Source of the DNA: Haliotis asinina
Lineage: Eukaryota; Mollusca; Gastropoda; Lepetellida; Haliotidae
Direction of reading: 5' to 3'
Assembly (NCBI RefSeq): GCF_037392515.1
Contig: NC_090280.1
Coordinates: 18,478,001-18,542,000 of the forward strand
DNA: 64,000 nt
Part shown: one piece after another, positions 20,721-32,239 of the stretch
Layout of the letters: each line of letters begins with the position of its first letter
Position numbering within the stretch: the first letter of the stretch is position 1
The notes under the pieces: model-generated
Seen by the model: the letters and a program-made list of their open reading frames with translations, nothing else
Told to the model about the DNA's origin: nothing
Databases searched by the model: none
Program-made: the position numbers and the translations under genes

Positions 20721-23183
20721 ATGGTGTTCCGACTATGTCTGTGTGTAGTGTTGCTGGTTGGTGGTGGATATGCCAACATATCCGGCGACTACTGTCAGGT
20801 TCTGGACAACTACGATACTTTCAAGACATCCATGGATAACTTCCTGGCTTCCAGGGATGAAACCTGTGGAAACACGGACAGGCGCAGTGGTGAGTACATC
20901 GTAGTGTAGAAAGTTACGGCACCAGTGACATTACAGCGTAAACAGCTCTATATCTATGCTTTTCAACCAGTGGTAAAAGCTGTTCCAGATACACACACCT
21001 CCAAAATGTCTTTGTACACTGGACAGTAAGACAGGAAAGCAGCACATTCCTCGCTCCTTGTTTTCGAAACTTAAAATATATTTTCATTTCCAGTTTTCTA
21101 TCTGTTGGCGCACATACGTTTTGAGTAAACATTTTAACATGCCTCAGTAAAATGTTATTCAGCCTTTTCTTGTTATTAAACTTTACATTCGTTTTTCACC
21201 TCGATATTTACAGGGTTTTAAATTTAATCGCATTGAGAGAAGTATTGCTAAAATAATAAATGGTTGAGAATTTTGAGTTGATTCTGATTTTCAAAATGCA
21301 AGTTAAGAAGGAATGATTTCAGGAACAACATTCTCTGTTCCAAGTGGTTGATATACGCCGAGACTGCAAGAGACATTATGTAAATGAGGAAATATGGAAA
21401 TAAGCCCAAATACGCTTCATATTGAACAGACTGTAAGAGCATGTTGGACGAGTTTCCCGAAGCTGAGGACGGAGTTTACCGAATCAACCCGACAGATGGG
21501 AAGGGGTCATTTCTGGCCTACTGTGACATGACTGGCGGAGGGTGGTTGGTAAGTTCCAGACAATATCTGCAGCATGACAGTTCTTCCTTCATGTGTAATG
21601 GTAATGTCACTGTGTCATATATCTCAATATTCGCACAATGTGACACTGAATTTCCATGAACAGGTATTTCAAAGGCGACTGGACGGGTCAGAAGATTTCT
21701 ATCGAACCTGGTTTGAATACATGGACGGATTTGGAAACCTCACCCGAGAGTTTTGGCTTGGTTCGTACAAACATCAATTTCCCGTCAGAACCATGAATGC
21801 TTCGTACTTCCGTGACACTGTACTCATTCCATCGTTTAAATGTTGAGTATTTGACCACAATTGATATAGCCAAACATATGATAGTGTTCGTCTATCTTTG
21901 TTCTAGGTATGTGATAGCTTGGTGTCTGATATGTTGTATGTCATAATTATATATATGTGTCTGTGATTAGTATACAAAGAAATTGGCGTTATTGAGGTTT
22001 AAGACAAATATGTATCGATTTTATATATGAGGTCGAAGCGACAGAATAGGGCTTCTTGAAAACGAATTTCGTGAAAAGAAAGTCGTGATAAATATTTTAT
22101 TGATATTTAAGCGAAAAGTAAATCATTCCCGTAAAATTATGCATTTGCGTCTGGGTTGTGTGTTTGGGTGTGAACAGAGAGATCCTTCTGGTCGTCAGGT
22201 TGTACACAACGGCTTTGTTTCCGACATGGAAACACTAATGAAACTCAGGGTCTCCATTGTGTTTTTTTCTGTACGAATGCACAGTATCTTACTGTACTGG
22301 TCGCCTCCTTGACCCGGGGTGTCACTATTACCCATGATTGAGTTTTCATTTCACACAGTGTGTGACTGGAATCTTCTCCAGAACTTCGGGATAACGTAAG
22401 CTGAGGTCATATTTCAGGAAATGAGAAGATACACAGAGTGACGAAGCAGAAAACCTATGAACTGAGAATCGACCTGGTGAACAAATCAGGAAGTCACTTC
22501 TATGCCGAGTACAACAATTTCCACCTGGGCGGCATGTCAGAGTTCTACACTCTGTTCATCGGGAAATATTCAGGAACAACTGGTGAGTATGTTGGAAATA
22601 TTACTTTGTGTTTGTTTCAGAATGTCATATATTCTTATTGTGTTGATTAAATCATTGTTCCTTCTAAATGGATGATTAGAATACCGCGAATGAAGGAATG
22701 TAATAAATTATTGTCAAGGTTCACATTTCTCCGTAAAAGAAGCTATGAAACCGTAAATCATTATGTAGAACGGGAGAGGACATGTAAGCATGTCGCTCAA
22801 TTTTAGCATAAATCTGTTTGTACACAGCTCTCGATGATGCTGTGTTCATACTATTCTGTGTTTGGCTCAGACGCATACAGTGTTGTCAAACAAGCCATGC
22901 CTGAACCGTATGTTACAGTTCAGAATGGAGTGTTCAAGTAATAGTTAGGAATATGCTGGTGTTTTCAGGAGATCAGATGTTGTATCACAACAACACCAGA
23001 TTTACAGCAAATAATCTGGATCTGGATACAAACTCGAAGAACTGTGCTGTGACGTATAAAGGGGCTTGGTGGTTCAACTCGTGCTACAACTCACACCTGA
23101 ATGGACTGTACAGTAAGGGACCAAAATGGAGTGGTTTGTCAGGACTTAAGTCTTCCTCCATGAAGATTCGACCTCTCAACTAA
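20721..23183 (+). CDS. FReD gene 2: secreted fibrinogen-related protein, 254 aa
   Basis: Exons 20721-20889, 21430-21548, 21664-21760, 22418-22582 and 22969-23183, with GT-AG introns and the same phases as gene 1, give an open 254-aa frame. The signal peptide and linker (residues 1-56) are identical to gene 1. The FReD domain keeps the DCKSM start, [27 protein letters not shown] and FWLGNEKIHR. Exon 5 differs most: [20 protein letters not shown] replaces the gene 1 stretch. Other changes are RVTKQK for [14 protein letters not shown] for NSFHLGSM and SGTTG for SGTAG. It is a young tandem copy (8218 bp from gene 1), probably with the same secreted recognition role and a slightly different binding surface. 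Confidence 0.92.
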
Positions 23184-23239
23184 ATGATGATTACTTGGCC
23201 ACGTAGAGTATCACCACCACAGCAATAACACATTTTCAG

Positions 23240-23960
23240 TTTGAATATCAATTTGAATAATTTTGTAATCTATCTGCAAACCATAAAGAACAACATTTAT
23301 CCTTCATCTTCCTCCAGTGTTTTCTTGTTTACAACACATTCATAACTTGAACCATGTGCTGTTGCATACACACTGTTACACAGCAGTTCATTTCCATTTG
23401 TCATTCAACTGCTTTGTTTCAGTTCCTTTAATGATATTTCGGTCAGTAACATTGAATGTTTGGTATTTTAAAACATATCTTTATCTCGAAATGTTTGTAA
23501 AGAAATTTGGTTTGGATTTTAGAGTCGATGTCGTCATTCATGTTTCCGACATATTGCTCGTGCATTACTGAGAAAAAGTTTTCGACATGCACTTTCAAGT
23601 ATCATTTTCATGTTTAATAACTAACGTTTACAAGCATATTGTGTGATGTGTTGGCACATTAGTACGATTAATGGGACTCAAACATCGGAGTTGTCTTAAT
23701 AAGGATAGCTGTCAAAATGTATCGAAATCAGCTTCTAAAAACGCCTATTCTATTATGAGGGTGACTTCATGAGGTAAAGAAGTATCTTATCGCTACACAA
23801 ACAAGTAAACAGATTTACATGTACGCATACGTTTGTTGTGGCTTCATCTTTGACAAGGACCAGTGCACTCAACAGTACTTCGGGTTATTGGTAGAACTGA
23901 ATAGTGGTAGTGCAATAGCTGCGACAACTTCTACCTCAACAGAGTTAACAGAAGGCAACC
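23240..23960. other. gene 2 downstream region, no gene seen
   Basis: AT-rich sequence without a recognisable exon. The 84-aa open frame at 23317-23571 has no domain and is probably chance. At about 23930-23990 the sequence runs into the FReD exon-5 relic. Confidence 0.4.
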
Positions 23961-24030
23961 TGACCGGAATGGATGGACCGTTGCAACGTCTTAATTTATG
24001 AAGTACGACCTCTCAACTAACTGGGCATTT
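23961..24030 (+). pseudogene. second relic of a FReD last exon, start of the duplicated 24-kb unit
   Basis: From 23970 the sequence repeats position 1 onward with few differences, including the decayed exon-5 end (TACGACCTCTCAACTAACTG) and the GTTCA repeat after it. Here about 40 bp more of the upstream side are visible, but I cannot recognise a good exon 5 reading frame in them. Confidence 0.6.
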
Positions 24031-24189
24031 CCCAATATGTCTTGCTTCAAAATGAACTCTTATTAAAGTGTCGTTTTAAGTCGCGAATGCTGACATAGAT
24101 AGTTATAAATACACCAGAGGAGATAAGACGATGCATCACAACCTCGGATGTTTCAAGGTGATATCATCACATCTGATCCACGTGATGAT

Positions 24190-24690
24190 ACATTGATGTT
24201 CTTTTCAGTTACAATGTTCTGTGTACAGGGTTCTCTGTTTAGCATTCACTGTTCATTTTGTATATTCCTCGGTGTTCGGTGTTCACTGTGTTCCCCGCGG
24301 AGTGTTCACTGTTCGTGTTCAATGTCTGTGTTCACTTTTCAGTTACAGTGTTCCGTTTTGAATGATCGGTGATGGGTGTTCTCTGTTCAGTACTCAACGT
24401 TAGATGTTCAGTGTTCAGTATTCACTGTTCACTGTTCAGTGTTTACTGTTATATTCAGCATTCAATATTCAGTTTAGAAATCACTGTTCAGTGTTCACTG
24501 TTCAGGGTCCATGTTCACTTTTCATTTACAGTTTTCCATGTTGAGTCATCGGTGGTCGGTGTTTACTGTTCAGTGTTCAGTGTTCACTGTTCACTGTTTA
24601 ACATTCACTGTTTAGTGTTCACTGTTCAGTAACAGTTTTAAGTGATCAGTGATCAGTGATGTTTGTTCACTGTTCAATATTCATAGAATG
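24190..24690. repeat. second copy of the GTTCA/CAGTGTTCACT short-period repeat
   Basis: Counterpart of 240-690, with local gains (for instance extra CAGTGTTCACTGTTCACTG units near 24570-24620). This copy runs directly into the LINE 2 target duplication at 24708. Confidence 0.8.
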
Positions 24691-25431
24691 GTGTTAAGTT
24701 GAAGAGTATGTTTACTGAGTGAGTGAGTGAGTTAATATTTGACGTCACATCGGCAAATATTGCAGCCATATCGTGACGAGAACATACGTGATATAAAAAC
24801 GAAATATATATGCATATTATGAAGAACTTGTCGACAAAGGACAGTAAACCCACTAGACTATCACAATTAGTATGTGAAACTAGCGTGGAAACTTAAACAA
24901 TAGTAGTATCACTATTTGACAGTACAATGTAAAACAGGCCATAGATCGCCAACAACTAAAGGTAGATCACCATACTAGAGGCCATGGGGACTTACATTAC
25001 TTCTGCTACCTGCATGGTCCCTAACTGGATTTACACCATCCTCTCAGCTGCTGGCGACTGTATGCAAGATTAACCACAAATTAAACTGACAGAAATACTA
25101 CGGCGAAAAAGGAGCAGGATTAAATTTGACTTCAAATGTTTTGGGACGTACGTACCGTCTCAGCAGGACAATAATTTTACGGTACTTCAACCCCCTTCGA
25201 GGATACAGCCACTAACAATGTCAGTTACCAATTTAACTTCCAGTCATAAAATACTTATCTATTTACGAGTCACTCAACAAATCTAATTCTCCTAAAAATG
25301 CAATAATTAAATGGGAACTTACGTTACTAAAAAGGTCCTTCATAGTTCCTGATTTGAAATAATTATCCTTTGTGATGGAATATTTCATCACAAGGGATGC
25401 AGAATGGAAGATCCTCACCTTTCAATAAGTA

Positions 25432-28400
25432 TTAATGAGTACATCTTGTATTGCCAATACGACATCGCCGCATGATGACCTCTTCAAATCTGGACTGACA
25501 GTCCAAGTAGGTGTAACCAATATACGGTTTTATTTCATGTAATTTAATTATACCTACTTGGGTGTCCCACTTCTTCTGCATCAGATCACGGGTGTAAGTT
25601 CTAATGGTAGCTTTGTAATCAGAGTATGGAATAAGAAGTGGTGTCACAGATTTGTTGAGTGCTGCCTTGGCAGCAAGATCGGCCATTGTGTTACCAGAAA
25701 TGCCTACGTGGCTGGGTAACCAACAGAAGACGATGTCGCATTGGCCAGTAGCAAGATCGTTATACAGTTCAATAATTTCAGTTAAAAGTGGATGTTTACA
25801 AGACAAATTGTTAACAGCCTGAAGACAAGAAAGAGAGTCGGAATATATTATATATTGTTCATGTTTAGGAATATGTTTTAGAGCCGTTAATATTGCGTTT
25901 GCTTCTGCAGTAAAATTAGAGCTGTTATCTGGCATTCTAGAAAATGTTGTTCTGGATCCAGTGACAATGATGCGTCCCCGTCCATGGACCCATCTGTAAA
26001 TAAGGGTTTGTAATTGCTATATTTATCTTGTAGTTCATTATATTCTTGTTTATATTGTAAGTCATTTGTGTCTGATTTTATAAAATGCAGTTAATGTTAG
26101 GTCCACTTGGGGCCTAACCAACTGCCAAGGAGGAGGAGACGGGAGGGAGCTATGTTTTCCAGCTTAATACCAGCCGAAGAAAGAAAGGGTTTAATTCTGT
26201 GCCCTAGAGGTGGAACCAGAGAAGATTTCTTCTTGTATAAATCTTCATATAGGGTATTGAAGACACAAATAAAGGCAGGGTTAGATTCATTCGAATATAA
26301 TTTCGTAATGTATTGTAAAGACAAGTTTATATGTCGTTGTGTAACGTAGAGTCTGTCAACAGGTGAAGTTCTGGAAGTCTCAAGACAAAGTCTTAGACCT
26401 TGGTGATGGACAGAATCAAGAAGTTTTAGGTTGCTTTTGCAGGCTCCACCATAAACGATGAAGCCATAATCAAGTTTTCAACGGACCAGCGATGATATAG
26501 GTGTAGGAGGGTAGCTTGATCTCCTCCCCATTTTGAGCTGGAAACAACTTTCAACAAATCGAGTGCTTTCAGGCATTTAGCTTTACGGGACTTGATACGC
26601 GACACAAAAGTTAAATGTAAATCGAAAACTAGGTCCACGAATTTGTCCTCCTTTACAACTTTGATGGGAGTGCCATTTAAAGATAGTTCTTGGTCCTTAT
26701 GGGGCTTATATTTTCTACAGAAATGTATACATTTCGTTTTGGATTTAGAAAATTTAAAGCCGTTTTCAAGACACCATTTACTTATTTTGTTTAAACATAA
26801 CTGCAGTTGCCGTTCAGTAGTATGCATATTTTTCCCGCGACAAGAAATATTAGAATCATCCACAAATAATGATCCATCCATTGAATCATTTAAAACCCTA
26901 GATAAGCTATTGACCTTAATGCTAAACAATGTGACAGACAAAATACTACCTTGGGGGACACCCTGATCCTGATTGTAATGATCAGACAGGGTTGAATTTA
27001 CTCGGCCTTGAAATATTCTGTCTTTTAAGAACTGTGATATAAAAAGAGGTAAACGGCCTCTCAAACCAAAAGTATGGAAATCCTTTGAAATACCATGCTT
27101 CGAGGTCGTATCATAAGCTTTTTCAAGATCAAAGAAAATTGATACAGCATGTTGTTTATTAACTATGGCATTTTTTAAAAAAGGATTCTAAACGTACGAA
27201 ATGATCAATGGTACTACGGTTTTTCCTGAAACCACATTGAATATTTGTTGTAAGGTTATTGGTTTCAAGATACCAAGTCAATCTTTTATTCACCATACGT
27301 ACCATGGTTTTGCAGACACAGCTTGTTAGAGATATCGGTCTGTAATTCGACGGATCTGTATGATCCCTGCCAGGTTTTGGTATCGGGACTACAATGACAT
27401 TACGCCATGAAGGTGGAAATTCTCCAGACGTCCATATTTGGTCAAATATATCTAAAAGTGTCATTAGACACGGTTCAGGTAAATGTTTCAGTAGCTGGTA
27501 ATGGATATTATTATCACCAGTTGCAGTGTCATGAGCTTGCTTAAGGGCAGTTTGTAGCTCATGTAATGAAAAAACTTCATCGTAATCTTCACCATTATTT
27601 GAGTCGAAATTAACTTTTGTCTTTTCCTGCTGTTTCTGATATTTCTGAAACTCAGGGACATAATTTTTGCCTATGATGAATTCTTTGAAACATGTTCCAG
27701 ACCTTGCCCAATGGTGTGCGTGAATTAATTTTGGAGACAGTTCCTCCAAGGTTGACGTTTGTTTTGTTTAAAGGGACGATGTGCCTTTGCATTTGAATTT
27801 ATTTAAGTTGTGGACAGTTGGGTGACGGCGGAAATCATTTTTTTGCCCTTTTCCTCCATTTCCTGGCTTGTCTACAATCTGTATTAAACCATGGTATCCG
27901 TACATGTGGAGTTGTAGAGGATTTTGCTATACACGCATCAGCAATTTCATTTAAAACGTCAGAAAAACACTGAATAGGATCAGTTATATCACTGAAACAT
28001 TCGGGTCTTAGTTTAGAAGTGGATAAAGTTTGAAACAAGGGCCAGTCTGCCTTAGAAAAGTTCCATCTTGTATATGATGGAGAGCCTGATGGATTAATTT
28101 CTGATAAGATCGTTGGAAAGTGGTCACTTCCACAGAGGTCATTCTGGAGTGACCAATCAAATTCATTAAGTAGATTAGAGTCTGCAAACGACAAATCTAG
28201 AGAAGACTAAGTGCCAGTCGCATGATGCAGACAAGTGCTTGAATCGTCATTATATATACACAAGTCATTATTGGATAATAAATCTTCCAATATTTTACCT
28301 TTAGTGTTAGTGTTTGTACCGCCCCAGATCGGGTTATGGCCATTGAGATCACCCATTATGATACAGGATTTAGGAAGCTGGTCATAGAGAGCTTGAAGAT

Positions 28401-28722
28401 CAGACAGCTGGACTGTCGAAGTAGGCGGAATATACAAAGAGCACAGTGTAAAAGTAACGTGAAGAGTTAGTCTCACAGCAGCAGCTTGGAGATTAGTTCT
28501 GAGTATTAGAGGACTATGGATAACGTCCTGCTTTACAAGGACTGAAGGTGAAAAAGAATGATAAGCAATGAACTGACGTAAATTAAAAGTATCTATCTGC
28601 TTCAGATACGTTTCCTCCAGACAGAAAGTTGATGGAGCAAAATCTTGGACTAATACCTGTAACTCATTAAAATTGGCCCGTAATCCTCTACAAGTCCACT
28701 GTATACTTTTGGAATGGGCCAT
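25432..28722 (-). pseudogene. LINE 2 ORF2 remnant: endonuclease, reverse transcriptase, RNase H
   Basis: Minus-strand order: IQWTCRGLRANFNELQVLV start; LEETYLK; GDLNGHNPIWGG; GSDHFPTIL; PSNYRPISLTSCV; QCGFRKNRSTIDHFVRL; QGVPQGSILSVTLF; LFVDDSNIS (the catalytic DD of RT); then RNase H with [21 protein letters not shown] and [19 protein letters not shown]. Zinc-type C-terminal remnants end at about 25432. Frame changes occur near 28200, 27830, 27150, 27065 and 25935, giving at least five lesions. Confidence 0.85.
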
Positions 28723-28729
28723 CTCTCAG

Positions 28730-29782
28730 GCAGAATAATTGGGGATCTATCCCGTCCCATTTTAGAGGGCGACAAGCTATGTGCCCTGGCATGGGAGTGT
28801 TCGGACACGTCCATATCCTCAAGTGAACCATATTTATCATATAGCTTAACTTGATTTTCTGATCCCTTTGATACTCTGCTACTTTGAAGTTTCTTAGTTG
28901 AATCTGACCTTGGTTTTGGTTTGCTTTTAATGGTCTGTTGAACTTCTGCTGTTAATTGAGATGGTGATTTGTCCTGTGGTATGAATGTTTCACCTTGAGA
29001 CTCAGATTGGATTTGGGATGAAATAACAACTGTTTGAGTGGATTGTTCTGGGAAAAATCTCTCGGGAGTTTTAGTTTTCACCCATGTCCAATCTGTTTGA
29101 CAGGTTATTGTCTGTCCTAGGGTTTGTAGGGGTCTTTTAGCTTCTGCAAAACTGATGTTTGTACTGAATTTAATCTTAGTAATCTCCATCTGCTGTTTCC
29201 ACATCGGTCAGTCCTTAGAGGAAGATGAGTGTGTTCCAAAGCAGTTGGCGCACTTTTAAAAACTGCTGTCACAATCTTGCGCTCACTGCAGTGAGAAGAC
29301 ACATGTAACAGACAATGTGCAGGTGTTCATACCTTGGCCAAACATCTGACATTTGAAACATCTGAGAGGGTTAGGAATGTATGTATCAACCCTCATATTG
29401 CAGTATCCCGCCTTTACTGACTGATGTGCGGTTGGCAAGGAAAACGAAAACAGGTATGTGTTTGTCTGATGGATTTCTGAGTTTTTACGGGTGATAAACC
29501 TTTTTACAAAGGTAACTCCTTGATCTTTCATTTCTCTAACTATATCCATTTCTGCCATGTCAGCGTACAATCGATCCCGATCTCGTACAATACCTTTGCT
29601 GGTGTTAAGAGTTCGGTGCGCAGAAACTGAAACGGGTACATCTACAAACGATTCAAGGGAAAGGAGGTTGGATGCTCGACTAACAAAGCACCGGAACGTA
29701 AGCGTCTAATGTTTTTCACAACTCCTGCAATGCCCTGAATTCCTTTAGAAACTGCAAACGGATTTAATTGCAGAGGCATTTT
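28730..29782 (-). pseudogene. LINE 2 ORF1 remnant: zinc-knuckle protein
   Basis: Minus-strand pieces match LINE 3 ORF1: the N-terminal LNPFAVSKGIQGIAG region, LYADMAEMDIVREMKDQGVT, PNPLRCFKCQMFGQGMNTC (first CCHC knuckle with the His replaced by Gln), a broken second knuckle, and the tail with YDKYGSLEDMDVSEHSH. It is split over at least three frames. Confidence 0.8.
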
Positions 29783-30957
29783 ACCAATAGCCTCAATCAC
29801 TATAGATCGTGGCCAGTAATCGATAGACTGTGAAGCGCGCTGTTCATCATCATTGTCGAGTGGACGTTTATTTCATTTTTTTGAGGGAGTTTCGTAAGTC
29901 ATATTGAATTTTTATTGTTTCATCATCCGAGCTCCCCTCCAACCACGGAGTATCACAAGGACAATGTTAAAAACAAGCGGATCTCCAGCTTGCAGCACCA
30001 AGGATACCCGGATGATTTACTCAAGTAGAAAAATTAATAGATTAATGATTCCACCAGATTGGCCTATGAGCCACCGCCTTCTGGCACACAGCTCTAGGCA
30101 AAACCGATATTGAATTATGTATTGAAATTCAGAGTCCAACAAATTCGCCAAGACTTTAAAACATATCATATGATAATTTTCAAAATTTGGTGCAACAGTA
30201 TATTAATGTAACACAGGGCTTGGCGTTCCCAGCCGATTGATTGAATCGGGCCTATTCAACCACCCGTCTAGGTGAAATTAGGGCCAAAGTGGTGTGTTGG
30301 GCAACAGGATCACCTAGTCCTTGTTCCAGTACCCTCAACCACCAGGATCCCCTCCTCCACTGACACAGGCACCCGTGGCGGACCACCTCCTCGTGGTGGG
30401 TGCTGGGTAACGCCAAGAGCTCGCCGACACCCCCGTAGTGGACCCGGGGGGATATTTGGTCCACCAACCCGTTTGCCGTGGGTTGCGGCCCTGTGTCGGT
30501 GAAGGACGGGAGTCAGGGGGTTGAGGGGACTGGGGACCTGTGACTGCGTTCCCTTTGCCCAACACACCCCTTCGACCCTTACTTCACCTAGACGGGAGGT
30601 TGAATGGGCCCGGTTCAACCAATCGGCTGGTCATGCCAAGCCCTGTGCATGGAATCTATATATATTTATCATTGCACAAGTATAATTTGAAATTGATGTA
30701 ATTTTGGTCTTGGTTATATTTTTATAAACATGTTTGATTTGAATTATGAGGTTTAGAACTTTACCTAGAGTCTTATGCCCAGAAGGCGATGGCTCATGGG
30801 CCAATCTGGTGGATCAATTATACATAATTCTTCTGCTGGAGTATATCATCCGGGTATCCTTGGTGCTGCAGGCTGGAGGCCTGCTTGCTTTAGTATTGTC
30901 CTTGTGATACTCCGTCGTGGGTGGGGAGCTCGGATGATGAACCCTGAATAACTTACC

Positions 30958-32234
30958 ATGGCTTACGAAACCCCCACTAAAAAGAGCAAACGTCCTCTTG
31001 AAAATGACCCTGTTGATGACCTCAGACCGTCTAAACACATTGACTACTGGCCACGTTTTATTGTCATTGAGACCAAAGATAATGCACCTTTAAAGTTAAA
31101 CCCTTTTGCGGTGTCTAAGGGTATCTAAGGCATTGCCGGTGATGTAAAGAATATTAGAAAATTACGTTCTGGTGCTCTGTTGATCGAGTGCGCCAAAAGG
31201 CAACAGTCGACGAACCTTTTGAACACTGATACTTTCGTTGGCACTCCGGCTACTGTCACGGCCCACAAAACACTGAACACGAGTAAGGGAATCGTACGTG
31301 ATCGAGATCGCTTGCTGGCAGACATGTCTGAACTTGACATTGCTTCCGAAATGAAAGACCAGGGTGTATTATATGTCAAACGTTTCACAACCCGTAAAAA
31401 CAACACAACTATTCAAACCAATACCTATCTGTTTCCATTCTCCTCACCTACTGCTCCAGCATCACCTAAAGCTGGATACTGTAATATCAGTGTGGAAAAG
31501 TACATTCCGAACCCCCTTCGGTGTTTCAAATGCCAAAAGTTCGGCCACGGTGTCAATACTTGCACATTGTCTGCTGTGTGTGCTCACTGCAGTGAAAAGA
31601 CACACACAACAGAAGATTGTGACAGTAACGTCAAAAAATGCACCAACTGCTCAGGCGACCATTCCTCATTTTCAAAACAGTGTCCTATTTGGAAAGAGCA
31701 AATGGAGATAAACAGAATAAAGTTTACTCAAAATATCTCCTTTTCTGAGGCAAAAAAATGGTAAAGAGGTCTGATCTTCCAGAAAGTTATGCTGCAGTAG
31801 CAAAAACATCATCGGAGTCTACCTCTAAAATAACAAAATCAGCCACAGGCTGCCAAACTACTTTGACTTGGGTAAATTGCGATTCTCCACAGCCTTTGTA
31901 CCCTGCTATATCATCTCAGACCGAGGAATCACTTCCTAGTACATCAAAGTCTTCTTCTGATCACAAATCATCATCATCTCAGTTACACTCAAAGGCTCAA
32001 TCGACAGCTGATAGTCAACAAACGGTGAAAAGTAAACCGAAGCCACAGAATGATGCTTCAAAACAACAAAGTGCCAGAGATCCTAAAGGGTCACAAAATA
32101 AAATTCAATTGTACAATAAGTATGGGTCTCTTGAAGACATGGACGTTTCTGAAAACGTCCATTCTAGGGCACATAGCTTGTCCCCCTCCAAAAGAGTGCG
32201 TGGTAGATCCCCAATAAATCCCCCCAAAAGATAG
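30958..32234 (+). pseudogene. LINE 3 ORF1: RNA-binding zinc-knuckle protein, about 425 codons
   Basis: It starts MAYETPTKKSKRPLEND at 30958. After FAVSKGI a TAA (31126-31128) stands where LINE 1 reads Gln, a one-base change. Three zinc knuckles follow: CFKCQKFGHGVNTC (CX2CX4HX4C), CAHCSEKTHTTEDC (same spacing) and CTNCSGDHSSFSKQC (CX2CX3HX6C). A frame shift at about 31757-31763 separates these from the Ser/Gln/Lys-rich tail, which ends with SLEDMDVSENVHS and SPINPPKR-stop. ORF1 proteins coat the LINE RNA and act as nucleic-acid chaperones. Confidence 0.85.
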
Positions 32235-32239
32235 TTTAT

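Larger units (their letters stand above)
24721..30369 (-). mobile_element. LINE 2: I/Nimb-type LINE, paralogue of LINE 1, 3' end complete
   Basis: It begins (3' end, minus strand) with the GTGAGTGAGTGAG tail and a 3' UTR, then RNase H (25935-25432), RT, endonuclease and ORF1 up to about 29780, then 5' UTR. ATGTTTACTGAGT at 24708-24720 pairs with ATGTTTACTGAAT at 36520-36532 as the target duplication. LINE 1 sits between the same sequences, so both copies descend from one insertion. Its 5' end is cut at 30369 by LINE 3 and resumes at 36366-36519. Several frame breaks make it inactive. Confidence 0.88.

Noticed and set aside
23317-23571. 84-codon frame downstream of FReD gene 2
   Set aside because: No domain, no splice context and no copy beside the other FReD genes.
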